Position numbers and translations under genes: made by a program
Source: Marsupella aquatica
Taxonomy: Eukaryota; Marchantiophyta
DNA length: 64,000 bases
Assembly: GCA_973895155.1 (NCBI GenBank)
Contig: OZ316895.1
Span: 15,128,001 to 15,192,000 of the forward strand
Reading direction: 5' to 3'
Notes under the pieces: generated by a model
What the model was told of the DNA's origin: nothing
Databases searched by the model: none
The model's input: only the letters and a program-made list of their open reading frames with translations
In this document: in pieces, positions 1 to 11,800 of the stretch
Position numbering within the stretch: position 1 is the stretch's first letter
Layout of the letters: every line of letters begins with the position of its first letter

Positions 1-3000
1 ACCAAAACTGACCATATGTTCACATCATCCATGATTGCAAATGCGTTACGACCAAGCATTGGTGTCGATGATGAGTTGCGAGACCTGTCCCTGAGTTCAC
101 ACAAGGTGGACAGCGACAAATGTGAATTGGCGGGGAGCTCCCCTAAGGTGGAGAGGAAAAAGGAGGTAATACCATCAATCTATAAATCTATCGTAGGACG
201 CAGATTCAGGGTGCAGCATCTGTGAGGTCGTGGTCTGGGCTCCCTCCCTTTTGTGTATGACTTCAAAATATCTGGACTGATGCTGGCCTTTGTTATAAAG
301 ATAAAAGAGGGAAACTGACAAGTTCTTTGGTTATAGGTACATGCTACAGCATTAAGGATGACAGTGGATCCTTGGGATGAAAGAAATCTACAAGATCTTC
401 TCATGAGGCTCAATCCCGACTTGAGGCGATATGAGGTAAAATGACCGTGGTCTTTTATGCTGGGCTCTTTTTTAGAGAACGAGAAAAGGATGTAAGAGAA
501 GGCACGGTCATCCGTTAAAAGTGCGGAGTCGTTGGATATGTTTAGCCCCATTGTAAATATAGTTGCATCCGCTCTGATTGTGTTGCAATGACTTTCTTAC
601 CACCGAAAGCAACTAGGGATCGTCACAATATTCAAGCACATTTATCCTCTCAGACTACACAATCGCTTGCGCACATGGCTGATCATCGGCCACTTAATCA
701 AATATGATATCTATCTTAAAACTCGTTCTATCTATCTTTGGTTCGAACAGGGTTTCCTCGAAAGCAAAGAAAAGTATAGCGGATCGATCCCTCTTTCAGC
801 TCTTAGAAGCAGCAGCTGTCGTAACAAGATACTTCAACTGGGTGAGTATTGTTGTGATGGTGCTCTCGTAATTCGGGTCATCTGTTCAATGCAGAGATTT
901 CTCTCTTCAGTCTTACTTTCACCTTACCAACACAGCACTTGCCAAGTATGTATTTCTGAGTGTTTCTATCAATTTACATAATTTATTACTCAGTGCTATT
1001 TCCTTTTAAAATCGGCCATACTGAAGGTTTGCTGAAAATTAAAACCCATCCCGTTGGGAATTAAGTGCAAAATTGGTTGCAATGAACTTGACTACTCCCA
1101 GAAGATGGTCTAGACTATGTTCGTTTTGTGATTGTCGTCATTGATGCCCATCAAAACATGAGTCTTTATTCCTGTGCGTAAATTGTATGCTCAACAGGTA
1201 GCAGTACATATCGTCTAAAAGGATGTGTTGGGCAAGGAGCATTTGCCCAAGTCTTTGAAGTCGAGGATGAAGACGATGATCTTTGTGAAAATGCCACCAA
1301 GCTAGCTCTCAAGGTTCTCCCAAAACATTGATATTATGGTCATAAGATTAAAGTTTTGTAAATCTTCTCGACTACAGATATCCAGGCTGACCTGTCCCAA
1401 GTTGTTGTTCCAGGGTAATATCAGTGAGCTGAGAAGGATGTAAGTGTGTTGCCTTGAATTGATTTATCTCTGTTAGACAGGACTGTCTAAGAAGGTTCCA
1501 ACATATGGTGCATTGAAAGACCTTTCTCTCTGGGAACGACTTTCTCAAATGTAGAGGATCTACTGGTTGTGCTGCGCAGTTCCAAAAGCCTGCTTGTCCG
1601 TGGGAGTTTTACATCTATCGCCAGCTGGATATGCGAATCTGTAATGGGGATGTAAGTGTGGTATACTTAGTTTTTTGCGAGCCAGAATTAGGGAGACTGG
1701 GATTTTCACTCTGAACTTCACTATTATATACTTCTAGACCAGACGAGTCCCTTGCCTTTTCTGAATCACAGGTTTCATATATTGCTTGAAACTTTGAAGA
1801 TTTCACAGAACAAAATTTTTGTGCAGAGATGCTACTATGGTCAAGTGCGAAGGTTTCATCTTTATTCTGATTCTAGCTTTATGATTTGTAACTATGGGGA
1901 CAAGGGCACTCTTCAGGTACACACTCCACGAAATGTATCCACATATTGCATAACTTCAGTTCTCAGCTCGCAAGTGATTTTATCTCCTTTACTTTACAAG
2001 CTAGTTTGTAACTGTTCTGTTGCTAATTGCAGGATGTTGTCAATGCCTACTTAGCAATGGGTCAAAGGATGGATGAAAAATTGTGCATGTTCTACACAAT
2101 AGAAATGTTGCGTATCCTCGAAACTTTGCATGCAGTGGGGATCATCCATGGTGACTTCAAGCCAGACAACCTTCTGATTCGGGACGACAGGTAACAAGAT
2201 CTGTTCCCACTAACTTTTCAAGGGAAAATTACGAAATTACCCCCACAAGTTACCACATTTGCCATAATGCCCCTAAAGTTTGTGAAATTACAAAAGAGTA
2301 GAATACTATATAGACTATGATCGTTTGCAAGTCAACAAAGAGCCAGGGCCACTCTGAAGAACAAGGGACACCTTCGCCTAGTCTAGACATTGCAGGGTGT
2401 TTTTGCAAATTACAAACTCTAAGGATATATACGTAAATTTGTTAACTTGTAATTTTGGTAACTTTGTAATTTTCCCTTCTTTCAACCCAACTCCAATGAA
2501 ATGCTATCGGAAGTCATTCTGTAACTTGTCTGGAACTGGGCAATGCAGTGATGAACTGGTGGACGAGTGGACCCCTGACCGCCGTGGTTGCTGGAAGGCA
2601 CAGGTAATGTTTCAATGACGTGGTGGGAAGGGTCATCATGTGAATCCCAAGAGCAATCAGGGGTCCCCTTCATTTAGATGCCCGACCATTAGACATTCAC
2701 GTCGATTTGTCTCGCCATCTCAAGTCATGTGTTTTGTGTGCAGGGTCTATCCCTGATAGACTGGGGCCGAAGCATTGACACAACTCTTTATCCAGAGGGC
2801 ACCCTATTTATGGGTGATTGCAAGACCGACTCTTTCCGATGTCCAGAGATGATAGAGCATCGTCCTTGGAGTTTCCAGGTGCATACTTACTGTGTGACCC
2901 AACAAACTCTTCCACCATGTCATTCTTGTTACTCCTTGCTATTGTTTTTAAAGACAAACCTATGAACACTTCACAAGTGCATAATTATGTACGTGACTAG

Positions 3001-3893
3001 GGCAATATGACTTTCCATCTGATTCTCATGGTAGGGAGGTACATGCAGGGGACACCTGCATAATTGCATAACTCAATACTCCATTACATTTTCATATTGC
3101 ATTTGCGATTAATTCTGAATTTACATGCTCAATAAATTATCCCAAGTTCACTTCTGGCCACCGTCGTAAGTTTAGCAGATTAGACTGCAGTAGAGTAACC
3201 AAGACATTTGTACGTTGAGTTCAGGGTTGGCAGTCAGGGGTTAAAATATGGAAGCAAATTGTAGCGGAATCTGTACAACCAGTACACGAGAAATTTTGTT
3301 TTTAGACCGACTGCGTAGCCACGTTGCGGGGGTATAATGTGAACGAATAGTTCGATTAATACGTTGGTTTGTAATCTTGTGCAGGTTGACACTTTTGGAC
3401 TCTGTGGTGTAGTTCATTGTTTGCTCCACGGGAGCTATATGCAAATAGAGAAAGCTCAAACAGTAGCTGGGCAAGATATCTATCGACCCAAATCTCCATA
3501 CAAACGGCAAGTTCGTCCCCCACCGCGTCATGTCGTTAAGCATTGAAATGGCATCCTTAGGCAGTTGCATTTTCCTTTCCGTTAGGCAGTCGTATTACAA
3601 CGCCTTTACTATTTATTCTTGGGTGACTGTTTCGACTACCACGTCCCTTGCTACAGACAGGATTTTGCCTGAGACTTCCCAGTTTTGGAGATCGGCTTGA
3701 TTGCAGGTACTGGAAGGTCGAGCTCTGGCGGGGATTTTTCGAGACCCTGTTAAATGGCAACGGATTTCCTCAAAATATCCCCTTAGGTGCACTCCGTCGG
3801 AATTTCGAAAATCATTTGAGAGATAACTCATTGGGGAAGAAGGTCAAAGGGCTGCTATCAAAACAGTCAATCATGATGTTCAGCCGTAGGTGA
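1..3893 (+). CDS. BUB1: BUB1 mitotic checkpoint Ser/Thr kinase, C-terminal part (5' end outside window)
   Basis: Read as join(<1..165, 337..435, 751..841, 1198..1313, 1580..1651, 1827..1916, 2033..2190, 2549..2603, 2744..2878, 3385..3506, 3707..3893). All phases agree and give 429 residues plus TGA. Family knowledge: BUB1 acts at kinetochores in the spindle assembly checkpoint and phosphorylates histone H2A. The sequence shows, in partial-product numbering, a BUB1-type linker (VDPWDE), a glycine-rich loop GQGAFAQV at 130-137, the probable ATP lysine K157 in LALK, a QKPxCPWEFY motif, the catalytic loop HGDFKPDN from about 250 (D252, K254), DWG in place of DFG (D288), and DTFGLCGVVHCLLHGSYM, which is diagnostic of BUB1 rather than other kinases. 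Asp and Lys are present, so an active kinase is expected. The N-terminal TPR/GLEBS part lies left of the window. Odd points: a GC-AG intron at 3507-3706 and a MITE in the intron at 2191-2548. Confidence 0.93.
2220..2477. mobile_element. MITE-like element with ~75-bp terminal inverted repeats, inside a BUB1 intron
   Basis: The left end reads AAGGGAAAATTAC and the right end is its inverse, GTAATTTTCCCTT. The similarity continues inward for about 75 bp with gaps (both arms carry AGTTTGT and a T-rich/A-rich end). The element is about 258 bp, has no coding capacity and fills most of the 358-bp intron 2191-2548. Flanking CTTTTC / CTTTC could be a degraded target duplication, but this is weak. It is non-autonomous; the transposase superfamily cannot be named from what is visible. 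Confidence 0.7.
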
Positions 3894-3985
3894 GGCAGAA
3901 TGGTTTCTGGTCTTCCAGAGCAGTGCATTCAAGGTATGATCAACAAAAATCAGTAAAATAAACGTCAAATGTACAATGAATGTTA
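3894..3985 (+). terminator. BUB1 3' UTR with poly(A) signal
   Basis: An AATAAA hexamer lies at 3957-3962, about 65 bp after the BUB1 stop, followed by a T-rich stretch. This is a plausible plant polyadenylation signal. No second open frame interrupts the interval. Confidence 0.45.
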
Positions 3986-5205
3986 TGTCCTTGTTGTATT
4001 TGATATATTTCATATCGTAAGGCTACAACGGGCAATTCAACCGTAAAGAATGTTTTGCTGTGAACCAAATTTCACGAGCGACCTTCGTGACGGAAGAGAT
4101 GGAAAGTATTTGTAATACTGTATCATAAGGAAAGCAAGAAGCATAGGGGCAGAGATTTTGTGTTGAATCCAGCATGTGGAGTGTTGCAATTGTGTACAAT
4201 TCTGGGGTAAATTTCTATTAAGTTTGACAGCCTGGAATGGGTAGTAGTTTCCCGTGTATTTGTACTGCTACGATTACCCTAAAGTTAGCTGATTATTTAA
4301 TAGTAATCTGCAATGGAAGACCTTTGACCAAACAGTTTTTGCATAACAAGGATGTCCAAAATAGGGGAGCTGCTTCAAGGCCATAGCGTTGACATTCTCC
4401 CTAACTCCTGCTTTCACTCCAGAGACATGAATTTATTGTAACATTGAATATATTAGTATATTCCTTTTATGGTTACCCACACATGATGGTGTACCTTTAG
4501 GTCCTAAACAAAGTTGTCTTACTCTCACAAACATCGTTTGCTAAAGAAACCATGTCACTAAACTGGAAGTAAAACATTTTTTGGTCTACTCTGTTTGAAT
4601 GCTTAGTAGTACATTCCTAATCAAAAGACCAATATTAAATGTAGGATTTTAATTGAACGAAGTACTTCTGCCGAAACTTTAATTGAATAAGATCGACTCA
4701 TGTTTTAATTGATTGCAGTTTTTCAACTTTCCTGATAAGTTCAACCAGTAACAGAAGAGGGATGAGACCCAAGTCAAATAGTCTGATAGATAGTCCTATG
4801 TTGTGTCTTGAGGCAATTTTGGGGATGGTCGACACCTGGTCAAAGAAGCCATGGCAGAAGTACTTAGTTCCGTTCAAAATAAGGCATCACAAATGAAGAA
4901 TCCTCCATCAAAATTGAAAGACTTATTTCAAGCCATTATTAAGATGACTCAAACTTATGTCCTGTGACTGGCTTCCAATTGAGTACCTCATTTCTAAGGC
5001 CAATAGGAGTGCCAATTTTATTACAAAGTGAATTACTTATACAACTGGTGTAGGAAAAGTGGCCAGGATAATTTATCATGCTTCACAAAGAGTGGAGGAC
5101 TATGGCAACCAAGATGGACCTTTCTCAAGACTGAATTGCCACTATCACAGGTCCTCACAAAGCAGGTTAATAAGGGGCCCCCCATCACCCAGTATGATAC
5201 CATAT
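3986..5205. other. Intergenic, no gene seen
   Basis: A/T-rich non-coding DNA. The only open frames are short and lack splice context or recognisable motifs. No clear repeat family was recognised by eye. Confidence 0.6.
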
Positions 5206-5211
5206 ATACTG

Positions 5212-5535
5212 CTCAACTTTGACAGCTTGAGTGACTTGGCCCACAGTTAGCACACTTGGCCACAAGCAAACAGGTGAGAGGTTTGAATCCTGGATTCTGC
5301 CTTGTCTCTTGTACACGTATAGCTGTAGTGGTGGAATAGAAGGGCCCTCCCACACATACCCCTTTCAAGTTTGTCTGCAATTTGCCCATCCTAATGGCCA
5401 TGGGCGTCTCTCAACTGAACCCCCATCCTCACCTGTGGGTTCCCCTGGTTTCCTGGAGCCCCTATAATTGGCCTTGGGTTGGTAGTGGCTCCCCATGATC
5501 ATTGAAAAAATCTAACTCTTACTGCACTGTAGTGG
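5212..5535 (+). mobile_element. tRNA-derived SINE-like element, type 1
   Basis: The head at 5221-5300 resembles a tRNA. A degraded A box (GAGTGACTTGGCCCACAGTT) is followed by an anticodon-arm-like CACTTGGCCACAAGC, and a B box, GGTTTGAATCC, lies at about 5280. A GC-richer body of about 200 bp follows and contains no open frame of note. An A-run (GAAAAAATC) near 5503 may be the degraded 3' tail. Plant SINEs have an internal tRNA-like RNA polymerase III promoter and are moved by LINE enzymes. No perfect target duplication was found, so the ends are approximate. Confidence 0.6.
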
Positions 5536-5539
5536 AAAG

Positions 5540-6335
5540 AAAAAGATAGGCATGCAATGCCCTGTTGCTGTGTGAACTGCCCATTCTATAGTTATTTTAA
5601 AATTTGTATATTCACAAAACTATAACAAGTTCAATATTAGCTAGACAAGATCCCCTTTAAGTAGATATTGTGTATGATTGTGGCACCTCGAGAGTACAAT
5701 GGCTGTGGTGGTTTAAACTAGAGTTGGGCAGGTATAGGGCTTTTCTGAGAAATGAGAAGCAAATATTTCCTATGGGTTGGAGGCTTTCTGTGTAACAGGG
5801 CCTTGGTATACCCCACTTTTGGGTATGTCTGTGTAAGAGTCTATTACAATAGGTGCAGGAACTTTGGAAGCTGAGTGCAGTAATCGAGGTGTACCAAGTC
5901 AAAAGTGGGAGTTCCTGCAAAGGAAGAGATTCAACTTGTGACGACAATTTTGAGGTGGTGAGGTACTTGGTCAGGTACTCTACAATTGAGATGGTGAACC
6001 CTACATTATGAAATAATATGCACTTGGCTATGCCCACAAGTATAAAAAAGCTAATAGTGACTTGGCCATTTGCATTACATGAGTGACAACTAGTTTCACC
6101 ATATATCTATTTCATGTTAGAGACTTCAAAGGAGATTCAAATGCTATCTCACCCTGGCCCACTCACCTCTTATTTGATCAGAAGTTGAAGCTCGGATGAG
6201 TAAAGGAAGTGAACCAACTCTACATAGATCCAACAATCATAATGTGATTGTACAAGTTAAGTACAACATTTCTGCTAAGCTAACACTTCCCAATTTGGCA
6301 TAAGTGTCACCTGCCCATCATAGAAGATGGTAGAG
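5540..6335. other. Intergenic, no gene seen
   Basis: Non-coding by inspection. The minus-strand frame at 5657-6037 has no motif, signal or splice support, and is probably a chance frame. Confidence 0.55.
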
Positions 6336-6337
6336 TG

Positions 6338-6765
6338 ATGGGTGCTTTAATTGATATATATATATATATATATATCATACTGTAAAAAATAAAAATAAAG
6401 GTGCCCAACCTGGAGATGCAATCCCAAAGGCAAGAGACCTAAATAAAGGAGTAAACAAGGATTTGCCTTGAGTGAAAGCTAACCCAACCAATAGAGGATA
6501 AATGATTGACTCCGGGGGCTTTGTAGGGCCAGAAGGGGATCATTCCAACAGGGACCCAGACCAGGAGAGAGAGGGTTGCCCCAAAACAGGCCAGCCGGGG
6601 GCTGAGGAGAAACCAGGACACCCACCACTACTCCCCATCCACACACACACATAATACCCTCGACAACCCTTGGAGGTGGAGGGGGAATTGAACTTGGGAC
6701 CTCTCGGTTCTAGACCAATGTCCTGGCCAATTGACCAAAGCAAGTTGGTTGTTAGCAAGACCAAT
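6338..6765 (-). mobile_element. tRNA-derived SINE-like element, type 2, with LINE-like 3' tail
   Basis: On the minus strand the head (about 6755 down to 6680) reads like a tRNA: an A-box-like TGGTCAATTGGCCAGGAC, then TGGTCTAGAACCGAGAGG, then a B box AAGTTCAATTCC. A body of about 200 bp follows. The 3' end contains CCTTTGGGAT, a T-rich run, TTTACAGTATGA and then a (TA)n tract at 6354-6375. That tail matches the 3' ends of the LINE-like fragments elsewhere in this window (for example 41780-42170), as expected for a SINE mobilised by that LINE. Its body differs from the type 1 SINE at 5.2 kb. Confidence 0.68.
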
Positions 6766-6779
6766 TACTTTAAGGTCAT

Positions 6780-7605
6780 GCATACACATAATATGCTCCT
6801 TGTCTTGGTACTCTTCTTCATGTGTAGATTTTAACTTATCATTATGAGCTTTTCATTGAGACAATATTGCTCATAATGGTGGACTTGACATTTAGCTACG
6901 CTGCTATATATCAGGTCCAATTATGAGTGAATGCAGGACCTGAATGTATGATCAAACACATATGGTACCCTGTACGATTATAGGGTCTTATGTAGGTCTT
7001 CTGTATTTCTCCTTGCATACATGGGTTGACATATGGTTGTCCTACCTTGTAAAGGGAACAGTAGGGCATGTCAAACCATTGCCACAAGCAAAGTTCTATG
7101 GTCCAAAAACATTCAGTCATAAAATTCTTGTGGGACTTGTATTTAGGTAGCCCATAAGGACTTACGTCCTGGCCATGAAACAGTTTTAATGGCCATGTTG
7201 TATCTGAGTTATGACGCTCCTTTGACACGCCCTAGTAGGGTGTTTCAAAGCCTGATGTTAACAAGATAAGGCACTCCAATAAAGATAGTATTACGAGAAC
7301 TCTCATAAAAATTATGACTTGATCTTCAGCTACCATAAAGCAAGCTTGCAGGTCCAACACTTAACCCGTAACTACCCAAAACTTTAGGTGCAAATCCATA
7401 AATCCAGGACTCCGGAAAACCGCAATTGAAGGCACGTGGGCTTTGTGCCTGATGTGGTGGTGGTTGCTGCATTTGAGGTGACAGCTGATCAAGAATGGAA
7501 TAAAAAAGAATAAAGGCTATGAGACAGGTGACACCATAACTCCTACCTTATGGGGCAGGTCAATGCTACCTCTCTCCATTTTTAAAATTCCATAAGTGGG
7601 TCCCA
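6780..7605. other. Intergenic, no gene seen
   Basis: Unique-looking non-coding DNA. Open frames on both strands at 6911-7228 overlap each other and carry no motif. Confidence 0.55.
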
Positions 7606-7611
7606 TATAAC

Positions 7612-7900
7612 CACAGTTATGAGATATACCATAAATGAGTAACTTTCACTAATGACTTAGTTTTGAGACACCCTAGTATGCTATTAATAATATAAGTAAA
7701 GCCCTGGTATGTCCTTAATACTATAAGTAAATGGGTAACTTTCACTAATGACCAGGCTTTGAGACCCCATAGTATGCCCTTAATCCTACAAGTAAAAATG
7801 CTTTGAGACTCCCTAGTATGACCCCCTAGTATGCCCTTAATCCTACAAGTAAAAAAGCTTTGAGACCCCAAGTATGCCCTTAATCCTATAAGTAAAAGCT
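7612..7900. repeat. Degenerate minisatellite
   Basis: Repeated blocks contain TATGCCCTTAATCCTA followed by AAGTAAA and GCTTTGAGACCCC. At least five degenerate units of about 40-60 bp occur in a row. The array ends about 950 bp before the YLPM1-like start codon. Confidence 0.75.
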
Positions 7901-8851
7901 AGAAGCCGGAACCACGTTGGCATGTGCGAGCGTGAAATAGATTTAGGGTTGTTCTCGGTGACAACACTGTCTTCTTAGCATCAGGCAAAAAACGCCAAGT
8001 GAAGCAAAGTAAACAGACAGACGAGACGGTGGATTGAATCTTCTGCACAGAGCACGTTGTTGCTCATCATGATGCACGGTAATGCTGTGTGTGATACGCT
8101 TCGGTGGTGGCCCTCCGCCAGAGCTTGGAAGCCCGGCTCGCGAGCTGGTCTGGTAGCCTAGTTAGTGTCGTGCGGGCGCTTCTCTACGGTACTCTGGATG
8201 CGGAACAAGAAGAAGCAAGTGAATCGATTCATTATTTGGTGTCCAAACTCTTTTGGGCTTTGGGAATGATCATTTTTGTAGTTCAGAACTGCCCTCTGCC
8301 GTAATTTGGGTCCTTCGTCGGGTGTCCATTGATTGTGTGGTGCGTCCGAAGTTGAAGAGTCACAGTAGTGGTAGAGAGGGAGGAAAGATGGAAGAGGCTG
8401 AGAAATGGAGTGACAGTATAGACCCGACTGCGGCATGGTCATCAGACTGCGGAGGCGGAACGTAGTGGTGATTTTCGGCACAGAAATTGATCATAGGTCA
8501 ATTTCTGCGGCGTCGTTCGTTGGTTTGTTTATGTGCTACAGAAGGGTTACGGCAGTGCTCCCAGTTGCACTGAATGTGAGTGCGTGACTTCAGTCTCTTG
8601 AAGAATAGGGCACTGCAAAGTCCGAGAGCGTTTTTGTAATTCTCATCGACGTTGTCTTTGCTTTCCTTTATCTCATGTCATTTCTAGGGGAGGAGGTTTA
8701 CTTTGGATTCAGTAGTGTTGTGTTGGTGAAGGGATGTTGTTGGTGATTTTGTCATGACTTAAGTGCGGGGTAAAAATATTCGCTCGATGACTGGCAGATA
8801 TGTGTACCAAGCTGAATATGTGAAGCGGTGCTGCTGCTGCTTTGATAAATC
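7901..8851 (+). promoter_or_regulatory. Probable promoter and leader of the YLPM1-like gene
   Basis: The stretch between the minisatellite and the start codon is less AT-rich than the DNA before it and holds several short upstream ATGs (for example 8071), each stopped quickly. No unambiguous TATA box was found. A leader intron is possible but cannot be placed. The assignment rests on position only. Confidence 0.35.
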
Positions 8852-11800
8852 ATGGCCACGTTCCGGATGGGTGGCGCACCACCGGGTGCGCTCTGCCCGA
8901 CTTGTTCGTATCCTCACTTTCCTTTCTGTATACGACACCCTCCTCCTAATGCGTCGGCGCTTCCTCCTTCTCCGATTCCCGGATCATTTCCACTTCCAGG
9001 GCTGGGGCTTTCGTCTAGGGCAGGACCTGGTGGTGGTGCTCGCCCTCCTATCCTTTCCCATGCCCCTCAACTGCCACCACCCCACCCTCCTCCGTTGCTG
9101 GGACCTGGACCTGGACCTTCTTCCATGACCAGTTACCAGCCATCACCTCTCAGACAGTCGTTTACAGGTCGTGGAGGAGGAGCCATGCCAGATGCTGTCC
9201 CGAATGGTGTTGGTGTCCCGCTGATGGGCCGTGGCGCCAATGCTGAATCAATTCAATTTGGAGGTCCCCTGTTCCACAATCAGCCTCCTCCGGAACCCTT
9301 TCAAAACCCTGAGCTCCCTGCTCCCCGCGCATTGTCAAATTCACGATTACCCAACCCCTCTAGCCATCATCTTCCGCCTCTGAACCCGACCACGCTTTCT
9401 GGTCCTTCATCTCACAACAAACTAGCAGCTAATAATTCAAGACCTTTTCCTCCTCCACCTGGTCCTGGCAATGGTTGGTCAGAAGAAAACGATAGGGAGC
9501 AAGGTCCGTCAATGCCTCAATGGTTTTTGGATCAGCAGCGAAGGTCAGGGTGCAGCAAGGGTGGTCTTGCTCCTCCGAATGGACGGAGTGGTATCGGAGA
9601 AATGCTTCGAGGGGAGGAAATTGTTCCTCCAGGTCCATTCTTTGGTGGTTCGGAGGCTGTGCCTGGATCGAGGGGGACATTGAATCATCAAGGAAGGTTA
9701 TTGGAGCGAGACAGGCATCAGCAAGGAGTTTTTGGCAATGAAGACGCAATTCAGGAAGCGCAACGGTCTGGATATTGGTATCGAGACGATATGCCAACCA
9801 ATTTTCCCGCCAGAGATGATATGATCAACAATCCAGGATTCTTTCACAGAAATGGTGGTCCGATAGATTCGGGGGGTTTACAAGACGGTATCGACAGGAA
9901 AATAGTAGGACCTACTGGCATGTTGGAACGTTTCGAAGGTGTTGGGTGGGAAGGGTTAGCGGATAGAGACCGAAGGATGTGGGGTTTGGACACAGCGAGA
10001 GATTCGTCGGTAGATCAGGGATGCTCTTCGCATAATTCGGGCCATGCCTGGAATGGGTCACCTGGTTTTGGTCGGGGTGCTGCTGCTGTTGGTGCTTTGA
10101 AGCATCAGATGGGAAGGAGAGAAAGAGCAGATAACGGGATGTGGTCCCAGAACTCGAATTTGCCTTCCTTGAGAGAACAACAATTACTACATGAACATGG
10201 ACTAGTTGATGACGGTCCAGGGCAAAGTCCGACGACTTCTGTTATCGTGCCCTTGGAAAACGGGGCTGAAGAGCATTGGGAGGGGCACGGGAACGCACCA
10301 CGGAGAGGTCGCTTTTCAAGAGAAGGGCCGGAGGGACCAGCAGAGGCTTCGTTCTCGACACAGAGACGAGTACATCCTGAAGGTGAACAAATTATCACTA
10401 CTGTGGGCACAGAAACAGCTGCTGGACATCATAATAGGCACGTCAGACCTGTTAATGCTGATAAAACTTACGGAGGTGGAAACTTAACACCTCCAGAAAG
10501 ATCTCCAGTCAATGGCGAAAGACCCATTTTTGAGGGTTCGGGGTCTGGTGTGGGGCCAAGCTTTTTGCATGGTACTTCAAACAATGTGGACTCGTCACTG
10601 TATGGTGGACACAGCAATCACAGCTCTAGTACGCCCCCGGTGCAAGAAGACTTGGATGAACTATATTATCTCAAACATTTCCCTCAACGGAATGATAATC
10701 AAGTTAGTGGTAGGCTGCCTGCCTCTCATTCGTCAGGCGCTCCTCCAGTAGTGAGCTCTCTTGTGCCTCCTAGCCAGGCGGGGATGAGAGATGATGGACT
10801 TCCTTTCCAAGAAGCGTCGCGTGTGGCCTCTCAAAACTGGGCAATGGAACAACGACCAGCTGGAGTGCAAAATCCAGGACATGTCCCACAGCCCGAGAGA
10901 GGGCATCATCAAGGCCCGCTTCATGCGAATTCTCAGGGACCAGTCCCACTTGCTGCACCTACTCCACTTCAGCAGCAGAATGCTCATCTTCAGCAACCTG
11001 CTCAATTGCAGCGAAGGGATCGATCTCCTCCTCAAGCTCAAGTCCGGCCACCATCTCATCTCGTCTCCAGGAACGGCTATCAGCAGGATGCTCAGTTGCC
11101 AGCCCAAAGTTATCCCCCGCATCAGCCAAGCACTCTGCACATCCATCTTCACCAATCTGACCCGAGTAAGCAACCTGGCATTGTCCAGCCCGGCCACACA
11201 CTGCAGAGTTCAAATGGTCAGCAAACAGCTCAGTCTAGTCAACCTGCCCAAATGCAGCACCAGCACCTTCAACATGAACACCTCCATCATGTACCTCACT
11301 TGATACAAACGCAAGCTTCGCTTCTTGCACACCAGCATATGCAACCTTTGCCTCAAAATCAGGGTCCTCTAACAAATCACATGCAGCAGCAAGGTCAAGG
11401 GGGCCAATCTCATCCACCAATGTTTTATCCTACCACACCAGGAGTCTACCAATCTTTTAGCAACGAAGAAGCTTCTGTGAATGGGAGAAGCATGGAGTCC
11501 CGATCCAGGATTTCCCAAGCTTCAGTGCCTCCCGGCATAGCTCATCACCATCCGGTCCCTACTCTAGAGGCTCCTCCTCTTCCACTCAACGCAGCTGATA
11601 CTCCTCCTCCCCCGCCTCCTTCTCCACCTCATTGTCAGCCTCCGCCTCACTCTCCTCCTGGCGCTCCACCCCCACCTCCGCCCTACCAGCCGCCTCCACT
11701 GCCACTGTCTCCTCCCCCTTTACAGTCTTCTGGTTTGACCCATGGCCCTGCTGTCAATTTACAAGCTTCTTTCCCAGGACACCCTCTGACTTTGGAAGAT

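Noticed and set aside
180-551. Minus-strand 123-codon frame overlapping BUB1 exons
   Set aside because: It lies opposite confirmed BUB1 exons with matching phases and has no motif; a shadow frame.
5212-5300. A genuine tRNA gene
   Set aside because: The head has A- and B-box-like words, but the acceptor stem does not pair and the A box is degraded; it continues into a SINE-like body.
10733-11197. Minus-strand 154-codon frame inside the large YLPM1-like exon
   Set aside because: The repetitive Pro/Gln codons of the sense strand keep the opposite strand open; no protein-like domain.
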